A stretch of DNA of 64,000 nucleotides from Bacillota bacterium. GTDB lineage: Bacteria; Bacillota; Bacilli; Paenibacillales; Paenibacillaceae. The position numbers and the translations under genes are program-made. Positions 17,898-25,860 of this stretch are shown here, one piece after another (within the stretch, counting starts at the first letter, position 1; each line of letters begins with the position of its first letter). Location: the NCBI GenBank assembly GCA_023391635.1, contig JAEWAQ010000009.1:9690-73689 (forward strand), in the 5' to 3' direction. The notes beneath the pieces were generated by a model, which did not search any database, was not told the DNA's origin, and saw only the letters and a list, made by a program, of their open reading frames with translations.

Positions 17898-19232
17898 TCA
17901 CTTCTTCACGTTCTTGTTGCTTTGCTCGATATTTTTCTGATGCTGCTTCAACGTAGCGGCGAACAAATGCGAATTCGTGCCGTCTTTCTTCGTTACGTAG
18001 TAATAATAATCGGTTTCTTCCGGATACAGCGCGGCTTCGATCGACTTTAAGCTGGGCGTAGCGATCGGTCCCGGCGGCAGACCCGGATTCAGATACGTGT
18101 TGTACGGGCTTTCGACCTTCAAATCTTCGAGCAGCAGCTCTTTCGGCTTATCGAGCAGATACTGGATCGTCGCATCGATCTGCAGCGGCATCTTCTTATT
18201 CAGCCGATTTTCGATCACGCCCGCAACGATCCCCCGTTCTTCGTCCACCACGACTTCGCGTTCGACGAGCGAGGCGATCGTCAGCAGCTGGTGCAGCGTG
18301 AGTTGCCTCTCCTGCATCGTCACTTGCCAATCGTCCGGCAGTTGGTTTAACTTCTTATCCAATTCAGTCAGCATGCGATTGATGATGTCGACGGCCGAGC
18401 TTTCCGTCTTCATCTCATAAGTCTCGGGGAACAGATATCCTTCCAACGGATAACGCAAACCCTCATCCAGCGGAATCTGGCTCGCCCAGGCCGAACCGGA
18501 CCAATTCACGGGATCCGCGGCTGCCTTTACGAAATCCTCTTTCGAAAAATGCCCGTTCTGCGACAATCGGTCCGCCATCTGCACGACGGTCCAGCCTTCG
18601 GGAATCGTAAAGCGCATCGTTGCGGGAGCGATGATGTCCCCTTTGTTCAGCTTCGCGACGATTTCATCCCTGGTCATGCCAGGCGTCAATTCATAGATGC
18701 CCGCCTGGAAACGCGAGCCTTCATCCTTCAGCTTCAACCAACCGCTGAAAATCTGCGCATTGCGGATCAAGCCGTTCTGCTCCAGCAATTCGGCGACCCG
18801 CTGCGCCTTCATGCCTTTATCGATCGTAACCCGCACCGGCGTCGCCGCGTGCGTCGGCTTCAATCCGTTCCAGACGTACCAGGCCGCTCCGCCAACTACG
18901 CTCAGGACGAGGAAGACCGCGATCAAGAAAGACCAGAGCAGAACGCGGGGCTTGCGCCTCGCCCGGTTGGGCCGGGAGGCCTGTTTCGGCGCTTGCGATT
19001 GCTCGGGCGCCGCCGCGCGGCTTGGCGCAGCCGGCGCGGTTTCCGGCTCATCCTGTCCGGACGAGGGGGATGCGCTTTGCCGTGACGCTCTGCTTGGCAT
19101 GCCGGCTGGAGGCGATTGCGATTGCCTGTTTTCAGGATTCGCCTCTTGCTTATCCCCATTGTTGTTCTCGGATGATGTTTGGCCGTTGAAGGATGTCCAT
19201 CCCTCCGACTTCGGCCCGTCTTGTCTGTCCAA
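17898..19232 (-). CDS. mltG: Endolytic murein transglycosylase MltG (YrrL-like)
   Basis: Cleaves nascent glycan strands at the membrane surface and so helps end peptidoglycan chain growth. The start is a TTG at 19232, 7 nt after GGGGGG; a GTG at 19247 is possible but lacks a site. A cytoplasmic tail of about 95 residues rich in Ser, Pro, Gln and Ala precedes TM1 (about 98-120). The YceG domain follows, with a LysM-like subdomain and the catalytic glutamate expected in IASLVEREVV, plus the family motifs GYLFPETYE and LQIDATIQYLL, SPYNTYLNPGLPPGPI and HLFAATLKQHQKN near the C terminus. It lies in the conserved alaS-trhP2 block. Confidence 0.93.
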   Translation of the reverse strand: MDRQDGPKSEGWTSFNGQTSSENNNGDKQEANPENRQSQSPPAGMPSRASRQSASPSSGQDEPETAPAAPSRAAAPEQSQAPKQASRPNRARRKPRVLLWSFLIAVFLVLSVVGGAAWYVWNGLKPTHAATPVRVTIDKGMKAQRVAELLEQNGLIRNAQIFSGWLKLKDEGSRFQAGIYELTPGMTRDEIVAKLNKGDIIAPATMRFTIPEGWTVVQMADRLSQNGHFSKEDFVKAAADPVNWSGSAWASQIPLDEGLRYPLEGYLFPETYEMKTESSAVDIINRMLTELDKKLNQLPDDWQVTMQERQLTLHQLLTIASLVEREVVVDEERGIVAGVIENRLNKKMPLQIDATIQYLLDKPKELLLEDLKVESPYNTYLNPGLPPGPIATPSLKSIEAALYPEETDYYYYVTKKDGTNSHLFAATLKQHQKNIEQSNKNVKK

Positions 19233-19312
19233 TACGTTTCCCCCCACGGCATGGGCTCAGGTGCTTCCGAATCAGGCAAGAAGAGCGGTCGCCCGCTCTT
19301 CTTGAACTGCAT

Positions 19313-19591
19313 TCAGGGCTGTTCGTCGCTGCCGAATTGCAGATCGTCATAGGCTTCGGCAACCCGTTCCCATTCTTCGTCGCTCTCCACGGTTTCCAGA
19401 TCGGGTTCTCCCTGGCTGCCGATCACAATGCGAAAAATTTCGATGTCGCCTTCCTTGCGCATGGCATCCGATTGCAATATCGCATAACGTGCGTCCGCGA
19501 TTTCCAATTCGGCCAAGATGCGATAAATACCGGCCACCGCTTCCCCGGCATTCAATTCCACAAAGTCGCCGAATGCTTCATTCAGACTCAA
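19313..19591 (-). CDS. DUF1292-family small acidic protein (second copy)
   Basis: Small acidic protein, about 92 residues. The C-terminal half (YAILQSDAMRKEGDIEIF and EWERVAEAYDDLQF) follows the DUF1292/YrzB pattern of an antiparallel sheet ending in an aromatic helix. The TTG at 19591 is preferred because GGGAGG lies 9 nt upstream; an in-frame ATG at 19600 directly abuts that site. It sits between mltG and the canonical yrzB, so the block has two DUF1292 genes where Bacillus has one, probably an old duplication given low similarity. Function unknown. Confidence 0.65.
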   Translation of the reverse strand: MSLNEAFGDFVELNAGEAVAGIYRILAELEIADARYAILQSDAMRKEGDIEIFRIVIGSQGEPDLETVESDEEWERVAEAYDDLQFGSDEQP

Positions 19592-19624
19592 GCTGGACAT
19601 CCTCCCGGAACGGACGGACCGGCG

Positions 19625-19975
19625 TTAGCGATCGCCTTCGGCATCGGCTTCACCGTCGTCGAACTCATCCATCAAAGTATTGAATGTTTCCTCTACCATA
19701 TCCCATTCTTCCCCTTCTTCGACGGGATACAGCTTGATTTCCCCATTCTCTTCTTCATACCGGAACGGGAATACTTCCTTCGCATCGTCATCCTCATCGC
19801 CTTCGGCATCTTCCCCGTCCTCGTCCGAAGCCGGCACGACCATCAAATATTTGCGGTCCGTGCCGTCGTCGAGCTCGAAACGCATGATGACTTCGAAAGG
19901 CTCTTCGTTCCCCTCGTCATCGGCGATATAGATCAATTCGACCTCGTCGTCTTGCGCTTGATAATCGTCTGACAT
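19625..19975 (-). CDS. yrzB: DUF1292 protein (YrzB-like)
   Basis: Acidic 116-residue protein of unknown function, conserved beside ruvX and ireB in Firmicutes. Features: N-terminal VELIYIADDEGNEEPFEVIMRF, then the DUF1292 motif DRKYLMVVPA, a very acidic insert (about res 50-68, Asp/Glu-rich), FPFRYEEENGEIKLYPV and EEWDMVEETFNTLMDEF. ATG 19975 lies 5 nt after GAGGAAAAG. It begins 10 bp after the ruvX stop, so the two are probably co-transcribed. Confidence 0.85.
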   Translation of the reverse strand: MSDDYQAQDDEVELIYIADDEGNEEPFEVIMRFELDDGTDRKYLMVVPASDEDGEDAEGDEDDDAKEVFPFRYEEENGEIKLYPVEEGEEWDMVEETFNTLMDEFDDGEADAEGDR

Positions 19976-19984
19976 CGCTTTTCC

Positions 19985-20398
19985 TCACTTCCCTTTGGCG
20001 TCCAAATAATTTTGCAGCAGCAGAGCCGCCGCCATTTTGTCCACCACTTGTTTGCGCTTGCGCCTGCTGACATCGGCCTCGAGCAGCGTGCGGGTAGCAG
20101 CGACCGTCGTCAGCCGCTCATCCCACATCTCTACTTTCAAGGATAGCATTTGCCTTAGCTGCTCCGCGAATGCCATGCAAATTTCTCCGCGCGGTCCGAT
20201 CGTCCCGTTCATGTTCTTCGGCAGGCCGACGACGATCGTATCGACCTCGTGTTCGCGCACCAATTGCTCGATGCGGCGAATATCATCGCCTTCCTGCTTG
20301 CGTTCGATCATTTCCAGGCCTTGCGCCGTCCAGCCGAATACATCGCTGAGCGCCACGCCGATTCGCCTGTCGCCGTAGTCCAGTCCCAATACGCGCAT
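19985..20398 (-). CDS. ruvX: RNase H-fold nuclease RuvX (YqgF)
   Basis: Holliday junction resolvase-like/16S rRNA maturation nuclease family, 137 residues, cytoplasmic. Seen: N-terminal RVLGLDYGDRRIGVALSD with the first catalytic aspartate, VVGLPKNMNGTIGPRG with the conserved GLP motif, EMWDERLTTVAA with the second acidic site, and a C-terminal DKMAAALLLQNYLD with the last aspartate. The ATG at 20398 follows the ireB stop codon by 2 bp; a GTG at 20404 in the same frame overlaps ireB. Coupled translation with ireB is likely. Confidence 0.92.
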   Translation of the reverse strand: MRVLGLDYGDRRIGVALSDVFGWTAQGLEMIERKQEGDDIRRIEQLVREHEVDTIVVGLPKNMNGTIGPRGEICMAFAEQLRQMLSLKVEMWDERLTTVAATRTLLEADVSRRKRKQVVDKMAAALLLQNYLDAKGK

Positions 20399-20400
20399 GG

Positions 20401-20670
20401 TCACCGCTGCTGCTGAAGATAGAATCGGACGAGTTCCTCGATCAGTTCGTCGCGTTCCTTCTTCCGGATCAGGCTGCGTGCATTGTTATGACGAGGAATG
20501 TAGGCCGGATCTCCCGATAACAGATAACCTACGATCTGATTGATCGGGTGGTACTCCTTCTCGACCAGGGCATCGTGCACCTGGAGCAGAATGTCCTTCG
20601 CGGTCACTTCATGCGGATCCGCCACAACGTCGAACTGAACCGTCTGGTCCATATGGTTTTTGTCCGCCAT
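20401..20670 (-). CDS. ireB: IreB-family regulatory protein (YrzL)
   Basis: Small regulatory protein of the UPF0297/IreB family, 89 residues; in Enterococcus it is a substrate of the IreK Ser/Thr kinase and tunes cephalosporin tolerance. Seen: FDVVADPHEVTAKDILLQV, YHPINQIVGYLLSGDPAYIPRH, ARSLIRKKERDELIEELVRFYL, all strongly conserved in the family. ATG 20670 follows GAGGTG by 12 nt; a GTG inside that site (20685) is an alternative. It starts the ireB-ruvX-yrzB unit; between it and alaS lies a repeat array instead of a close junction. Confidence 0.9.
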   Translation of the reverse strand: MADKNHMDQTVQFDVVADPHEVTAKDILLQVHDALVEKEYHPINQIVGYLLSGDPAYIPRHNNARSLIRKKERDELIEELVRFYLQQQR

Positions 20671-20819
20671 GCGTGAAGATGGCACCTCGCTTTGGTTTCC
20701 TGCCAGTTTGTCTTGCTCACATCATACCACATTCCTACCCGGACAGGAAATTCGTAGATCGTGGGAACCTTTGACGATTTGTTGGGGGTTATGTTCCAAA
20801 ATGACGAGCCGACCGCCGA

Positions 20820-21012
20820 CTGCCGACTTTATTCCGCCAACCCACCGCCTACCGCCAACTTTTACGAACTTTTGCTTCGTTATTCCGCCGAACGACCGCC
20901 GACTGCCAACTTTTATGAACTTTTGCTTCGTTATTCCGCCAACCGACCGCCATCCGCCGACTTTTACGAACTTTTTGTTCGTTATTCCGCCCACCGACCA
21001 CCGACTGCCGAC
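20820..21012. repeat. Intergenic palindrome array B (51-bp tandem repeat)
   Basis: Three full 51-bp units (anchors at 20859, 20910 and 20961) with partial units on both sides fill the gap between ireB and alaS. Each unit carries a short hairpin; in the third, the arms ACGAAC and GTTCGT around TTTTT are perfect, and in others one pair is lost. Because 51 is a multiple of three, 17-residue repeats stay open in several frames on both strands, which makes spurious ORFs. Confidence 0.88.
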
Positions 21013-21015
21013 TTG

Positions 21016-23664
21016 TTATCGGCCGAGCTGCGCCAGAACGACGCGTTCAGCCGCCGCCAGCGCCACATCGAGTTTGGCCGGGTCCTTGCCCCCGGCCTGC
21101 GCCGATTCCGGCTTGCCGCCGCCTCCGCCGCCGCAGATCGGGGCCAGCTCTTTGATCAGCTTACCCGCATGCAAGCCGCGCGCCGCCAGGTCCGGCGTCA
21201 CCGCGGCGACGAGGTTCACCTTGTCGCCGTCCACGGCACCCAGCACCAATACCGCCGAGCCGAGCTTCGCCTTGAGTTCGTCAGACACGCCGCGCAGCGC
21301 GTCCATGCTGCCTGCGTTCACGCGCGCCGCAAGCAGAGTCACGCCGTCCGCGACCGTCTTCGACCCGCCCGCAAGGTCGGCGGCCTCAAGCCGGCCGAGC
21401 TTGCTCTGCAGCGACTCCACGTCTCGCTGCAGTTGCCGCGCTTCCGCTTGCGCCGCTTCGATGCGCTTCGGCACGTCCGCCGCTCCGCTTTTCAGGAGCG
21501 CAGCCGCCTGCTTCAACGTGGCGAACTGTTCATCCATATATTCATAAGCGTGCCGGCCCGTGAGGGCCTCGATCCGCCGCACGCCGGATCCGATGCCGCC
21601 TTCGCTGACGAGCTTGAACAGTCCGATCTGCGCCGTGTTCCTCACGTGGCAGCCGCCGCACAGCTCGAGCGAATAGTCGCCGACCCGCACGAGACGCACG
21701 ATGTCGCCGTATTTCTCGCCGAACAGCGCCATCGCGCCCATCGCCTTCGCTTCCGCGATCGGACGCAAGCTGATATCGACGTCCGTGCCGATCCAGATCT
21801 GCGCGTTCACGCGGCGCTCCACATCTGCCAGCTCCTCCGGCGTAATCGCACCAAAGTGGCTAAAGTCGAAGCGCAGCCGCTCCGGCTCCACGAGCGAGCC
21901 AGCCTGATTGACGTGCTCGCCGAGCACTTCCTTGAGCGCCTTGTGCAGCAAGTGTGTCGCCGTATGATTCCGCACGATGTCGGAACGCTCCGCCGCATCC
22001 ACGGCCGCCTTCACGCTATCGCCGACGCGCAGCACGCCGGAAGCGATGACCGCCTGATGCACGTGCTGGCCCAGCGGCGCCTTGCTCATGCCGACGACCG
22101 CCGCGCGCACGTCGCGGCCTTCCAGCGTGCCGCGGTCGCTTACCTGGCCTCCGCTCTCCGCATAGAACGGCGTACGGTCCAGCACGACCATGACCGTCTC
22201 GCCTTCGCCCGCTGCATCCGCGAACCGATCGCCCACGACAATGGCCACGACGCGGGCATCCTCCACCGTCAGCGAATCGTAGCCAACGAATGCGCTCTCC
22301 CCGGCGAACTCCGACAGCGCGCCGCCCTGCACCTTCATGCTCTCCGTCTCCTGACGAGCCGCGCGGGCGCGTTCCCGCTGCGCTTCCATCGCCGTGTCGA
22401 AGCCTTCGCGGTCCACCGTCATGCCCTGCTCGGCGGCATAGTCTTCCGTCAAGTCCAGCGGGAAGCCATACGTATCGTACAGCTTGAACGCATCCGGGCC
22501 GCTGATGACCGCAACCCCTGCCGCCCGCGCCTTCCCGCACAGGTCCGCCAGGATCGCGAGCCCGTCGCTGAGCGTTTCGTGGAATCGCTCCTCTTCCGTA
22601 CGAATGACCTTTTCGATGAACTCGCGCTTGTCCACGACCTCCGTGTAGTAAACGCCCATAATTTCCCCGACCGTCGCCACCAGTTCCCACAGGAACGGAC
22701 GATCCACGCCGAGCACTTTGCCGTAGCGCACAGCCCGCCGCAGCAAACGGCGAATAACGTATCCGCGCCCTTCGTTCGAAGGCAGCACGCCATCGCCGAC
22801 GGAAAACGCTACTGTACGAATATGGTCGGCAATGACTTTAAGCGCCACGTCCGTATCCAGGCCGCTCTTGTACGTCACGCCGGCAATCGCCGCCGCGCGT
22901 TCGATGATCGGCAGGAACAGGTCCGTGTCGAAGTTGGAATCGACGTCCTGCAGAATCGAAGCGAATCGCTCCAGCCCTGCGCCCGTATCGATGTTCTTGC
23001 TCGGCAAAGGTGTATAACTGCCGTCCTTATTATGGTTGAACTGCGAAAACACGAGGTTCCACACTTCGAGAAAACGCTCGTTCTCGCCGCCCGGCCAGCA
23101 CTCGGGATCGCTGAGGTCGCCGTATTTGTCGCCGCGGTCGTAGAAAATTTCCGTGCACGGCCCGCATGGCCCTTCGCCGATGTCCCAGAAGTTGTCGTCT
23201 CCGAGCTTATAGATGCGCTCGGCCGGCAGACCGATCTTCTCGTTCCAATAGCGATAAGCTTCTTCGTCTTCCTGATAGACCGTTACGGAGATGCGCTCGG
23301 GCTCGAAGCCGATCCATTCCGGACCGGTCAGGAATTCCCATGCCCATGTAATGGCCTCTTCCTTGAAATAGTCTCCGATGCTGAAGTTGCCGAGCATCTC
23401 AAAAAAAGTGTGGTGGCGGCGGGTTTTTCCTACGTTCTCGATATCGTTGGTGCGAATGCATTTCTGCGAGTTGGCGATACGCGGGTTGTCCGGCTTCACG
23501 CGCCCGTCGAAATACGGCTTGAGCGGCGCCATGCCCGCGTTGATCCACAGGAGGCTCGGATCGTTGTGCGGCACGAGCGACGCGCTCGGCTCGATGTGAT
23601 GTCCCTTGCTTTCGAAGAATGCCAGCCACTTCGCGCGGATTTCCGCCGCTTTCATCGGTTTCAT
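21016..23664 (-). CDS. alaS: Alanyl-tRNA synthetase
   Basis: Charges tRNA-Ala; 882 residues, full length. Order: class II catalytic core (N-terminal 240 residues, with FFESKGH, LWINAGMAPLKPYF and RRHHTFFEMLGNFSIGDYF), tRNA-binding helical region, editing domain with zinc-site motifs HTATHLLHKAL and ELCGGCHV, and the C-Ala domain ending in ICGGGGGGKPESAQAGG. ATG 23664 follows GGGGGACGT. Transcription starts from a strong promoter at 23773-23802 and passes a T-box-like leader, so expression is expected to respond to uncharged tRNA. It is the first gene of the conserved block that runs to trhP2. Confidence 0.97.
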   Translation of the reverse strand: MKPMKAAEIRAKWLAFFESKGHHIEPSASLVPHNDPSLLWINAGMAPLKPYFDGRVKPDNPRIANSQKCIRTNDIENVGKTRRHHTFFEMLGNFSIGDYFKEEAITWAWEFLTGPEWIGFEPERISVTVYQEDEEAYRYWNEKIGLPAERIYKLGDDNFWDIGEGPCGPCTEIFYDRGDKYGDLSDPECWPGGENERFLEVWNLVFSQFNHNKDGSYTPLPSKNIDTGAGLERFASILQDVDSNFDTDLFLPIIERAAAIAGVTYKSGLDTDVALKVIADHIRTVAFSVGDGVLPSNEGRGYVIRRLLRRAVRYGKVLGVDRPFLWELVATVGEIMGVYYTEVVDKREFIEKVIRTEEERFHETLSDGLAILADLCGKARAAGVAVISGPDAFKLYDTYGFPLDLTEDYAAEQGMTVDREGFDTAMEAQRERARAARQETESMKVQGGALSEFAGESAFVGYDSLTVEDARVVAIVVGDRFADAAGEGETVMVVLDRTPFYAESGGQVSDRGTLEGRDVRAAVVGMSKAPLGQHVHQAVIASGVLRVGDSVKAAVDAAERSDIVRNHTATHLLHKALKEVLGEHVNQAGSLVEPERLRFDFSHFGAITPEELADVERRVNAQIWIGTDVDISLRPIAEAKAMGAMALFGEKYGDIVRLVRVGDYSLELCGGCHVRNTAQIGLFKLVSEGGIGSGVRRIEALTGRHAYEYMDEQFATLKQAAALLKSGAADVPKRIEAAQAEARQLQRDVESLQSKLGRLEAADLAGGSKTVADGVTLLAARVNAGSMDALRGVSDELKAKLGSAVLVLGAVDGDKVNLVAAVTPDLAARGLHAGKLIKELAPICGGGGGGKPESAQAGGKDPAKLDVALAAAERVVLAQLGR

Positions 23665-23691
23665 GTTCGATTACGTCCCCCTTTTATAAAC

Positions 23692-23766
23692 AAAAAACGC
23701 CCCCGAACAGCTCAGGGACGAATCATTTCGCGGTACCACCCTGGTTATTGCGCCGCAACGCATACA
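23692..23766 (-). promoter_or_regulatory. T-box antiterminator/terminator leader of alaS, apparently without Stem I
   Basis: The minus strand reads AGGGTGGTACCGCG at 23742-23729, the T-box consensus, followed by GTCCCT that can pair back to AGGG (antiterminator) or forward with the G-rich arm of the terminator (23720-23692), which ends in TTTTTT. A small hairpin (arms TTGC and GCAA) lies just before. A strong sigma-A promoter only 31-60 bp upstream of the T-box, and the end of the preceding gene at 23829, leave no room for the usual Stem I with a specifier codon. Leader function is established for the family; absence of Stem I is my reading. Confidence 0.75.
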
Positions 23767-23772
23767 TTACTG

Positions 23773-23802
23773 ATTATACTGATCCGATTTCCTTGCTGTC
23801 AA
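23773..23802 (-). promoter_or_regulatory. Sigma-A promoter of alaS
   Basis: Perfect TTGACA (23802-23797) and TATAAT (23778-23773) with an 18-bp spacer on the minus strand. Transcription would start near 23766, giving a leader of about 100 nt. Confidence 0.85.
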
Positions 23803-23828
23803 ACGATTTTTCCATGTTTCTCCCTCTC

Positions 23829-24893
23829 TCAAGTTCGCTTGAGATAATACGCAAATACGTGCTGGGCGATCACCTTCAGCGCCGCGTATATGGGCACGGC
23901 GAGGATGAGTCCCACAACGCCCGTCAATTCGCCGCCAATGAGCAGCACGAAGATGATCGTGAGCGGATGCATCTTCATCGTACGGCCGACGACCTGCGGG
24001 CTGATCACGTTGCTCTCCAGCGTCTGGCACGCCGAATTCACCAATACGACGAACAGCGCCATTTTCCAGGACACCGTCGAAGCGACGATCAAGGCCGGCG
24101 CAGCGCCAAGAAACGGCCCCAAGTACGGGATAATATCGAACAGCGCCACGAAACCCGCCATTAGCAGCGGGTAAGGCAAGCCAATGATGAGGTAGCCGAT
24201 ATAGGCGAGCAAGCCGATGCACAGCGATACGATGAATTGACCGCGGATGTAACTCCCCAATGCCTCGTCGATATCCTTCATCAGCCTTACCGCCTGCTTG
24301 CGCCGTGCGCGGGGTACGATCTCGAGCGCCGCCTTCTCGAACAGGTCCGCGTCCTTCATCATATAGAACGCGAGGAACGGCACGATCATCGCCATGAACA
24401 TCACGTTCAGCACCGCGTCGATATTGCCCAGAAACTCGGATGTCGCGGTGGACAGTTGCTTCTCGAATCCTTCTACCGCCCGGTTGATGCCGTCGCGGAT
24501 GCTGTCCGGCATGACGACGCGATGGTTGAAGTGATCGGCCAGCGACTGCGCGCGCATCGTCAATTCCGGCAAATGCTCGTTCAGTTCATTCATTTGCTTC
24601 GTCAGCATCGGAATGATATTGATCAAGATGACGACACAAGCCGCGATGAAGACGACATAGATCAGCAGCACCGCCGCCGTGCGGGGCACCTTGCGGTCGT
24701 GCAGAAGGTTAACGACGGGATTGAGCACGTAAGAGATGATCAGGGCGATCAGGAAGGGCGCGAGCACCGCTTTGAAAAAGCCGTACACGGACCACAGCAT
24801 CGGTCGTACGAGCACGAGCAAATAGAGTGCGGCCAGACCAAGGATGATATAGACCAGCGCGACGAAAACCCGATTTTGGACAAACCGGTTCAA
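23829..24893 (-). CDS. yrrI: AI-2E family membrane transporter (YrrI-like)
   Basis: Second AI-2 exporter superfamily protein in the window, 354 residues. Eight hydrophobic segments can be seen, the first two close together near residues 7-55, then about 62-85, 148-170, 200-225, 228-260, 265-285 and 300-340; conserved parts are FDIIPYLGPFLGAAPALI and ESNVISPQVVGRTMKMHPLTII. The TTG at 24893 is chosen because GGGGGTGA lies a few bases upstream. In Bacillus an equivalent gene (yrrI) also stands near alaS and yrrD, so synteny supports the name. Substrate unknown. Confidence 0.85.
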   Translation of the reverse strand: MNRFVQNRVFVALVYIILGLAALYLLVLVRPMLWSVYGFFKAVLAPFLIALIISYVLNPVVNLLHDRKVPRTAAVLLIYVVFIAACVVILINIIPMLTKQMNELNEHLPELTMRAQSLADHFNHRVVMPDSIRDGINRAVEGFEKQLSTATSEFLGNIDAVLNVMFMAMIVPFLAFYMMKDADLFEKAALEIVPRARRKQAVRLMKDIDEALGSYIRGQFIVSLCIGLLAYIGYLIIGLPYPLLMAGFVALFDIIPYLGPFLGAAPALIVASTVSWKMALFVVLVNSACQTLESNVISPQVVGRTMKMHPLTIIFVLLIGGELTGVVGLILAVPIYAALKVIAQHVFAYYLKRT

Positions 24894-24985
24894 GCTCTCA
24901 CCCCCGGACAGGCATTCCATCACCAGTATATGTACCAGCCCGTCCTCTTAAACCCGTAGCCGCGTCGGAATTCTCGTCAAACGCA

Positions 24986-25020
24986 AATACCCCGACCGCT
25001 CTTCGTCAGAGCAGGCGGGG
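24986..25020 (-). terminator. Probable terminator after the yrrD-yrzR-like unit
   Basis: Hairpin with arms CCCCGCCTGCTCT and AGAGCGGTCGGGG (two mismatches) 55 bp after the stop at 25075; the trailing sequence TATTTGCG is only weakly T-rich. Confidence 0.55.
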
Positions 25021-25074
25021 ATGGCGACGGCCCATGCGCAACTCTTAGCATGGGCGAATCGAATTAAGCAATCA

Positions 25075-25287
25075 TTATAAGCTGTTCACATGCATCGCTT
25101 CCGGCTCCGGCAATCCTTCGGCGAAGAACAAATCGTCCAGCGAACTGAGCGTGCCGTCTTCTTCCACTTGATAAACCGACATTTTCTCGCCATTCACCGT
25201 CAATTCGATGAAGCAGCTCCAGCAATAAAACTGATGGGAACCGATTTTCCCGATATCTTTGGAATTGCAATTGGGGCATCTCATCAT
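25075..25287 (-). CDS. Small zinc-ribbon protein
   Basis: A 70-residue protein with CPNC (res 4-7) and CWSC (res 22-25), which would bind one zinc ion as a ribbon, followed by ELTVNGEKMSVYQV and an acidic tail. Its ATG at 25287 overlaps the yrrD stop codon by 4 bp, which indicates translational coupling, and AGGTGA lies 6 nt upstream. A small gene of unknown function occupies a similar place beside yrrD in Bacillus relatives; I do not recognise a function. Confidence 0.75.
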   Translation of the reverse strand: MMRCPNCNSKDIGKIGSHQFYCWSCFIELTVNGEKMSVYQVEEDGTLSSLDDLFFAEGLPEPEAMHVNSL

Positions 25288-25841
25288 CCGTCGTCACCTG
25301 TCACTTTCCGCATATCGCGATTGTCTCTCGTCAGCACCCGTTCGTACGAATCGGGCACCAGTATGGCGTGCTCGCCCATCGTGACGGGCTCGGGCCCTTC
25401 CGGCAGCACCAGCCGCCGTCGCCCTTCCAGCACATCGGACAGAAATCCGTCCGTCAGTTCGAATCCTATTAAAGGTGTACCCTCTGACGCTTTAAAATAA
25501 ACATCGGCGATCCGGCCCAATTGTAGACCGGAATTCGTATATACCGGCATATCCTTCAATCGGATGACGCCGCCCTCGTAAGCACGGAGCATGCGTGATT
25601 TGTCGATCTTCATCACGGATTGCCCGCCGCGAATCAGCAGGGCATCTTCTCCACAGGCGAGAACATCGTGCCAATGAATGGCTTTCCGATACTTGCGGGA
25701 CCAGACGCGGGCGGCCAGAACGACCCCCGTCAGATTCCAAAATTCATCCAACCAAACGTCCTTCACTTCGCCGGCCTTCGTCCCGTCTTGCAACAATACC
25801 GGCAGGCCGATCATCGACTGTATCCGATACGAGGCCGGCAC
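25284..25841 (-). CDS. yrrD: PRC-barrel domain protein (YrrD-like)
   Basis: Cytoplasmic 185-residue protein with two PRC-barrel-like halves: the first near residues 5-85 (IGLPVLLQDGTKAGEVKDVWLD), the second near 95-165 (MPVYTNSGLQLGRIADVYF). PRC barrels mediate RNA or protein contacts in RimM and photosynthetic proteins; the role of YrrD is unknown. The GTG at 25841 directly follows AAGGGG, so initiation could instead occur at the ATG at 25814. It lies 19 bp downstream of the cysteine desulfurase stop and is coupled to the zinc-ribbon gene. Confidence 0.8.
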   Translation of the reverse strand: MPASYRIQSMIGLPVLLQDGTKAGEVKDVWLDEFWNLTGVVLAARVWSRKYRKAIHWHDVLACGEDALLIRGGQSVMKIDKSRMLRAYEGGVIRLKDMPVYTNSGLQLGRIADVYFKASEGTPLIGFELTDGFLSDVLEGRRRLVLPEGPEPVTMGEHAILVPDSYERVLTRDNRDMRKVTGDDG

Positions 25842-25860
25842 CCCCTTCGCGCGGGCGCCT

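Noticed and set aside
20761..23847. A 1028-residue plus-strand frame antisense to alaS
   Set aside because: It covers repeat array B and the antisense of alaS, its composition is Arg/His-rich as expected for shadow frames in GC-rich DNA, and alaS on the other strand is unambiguous.
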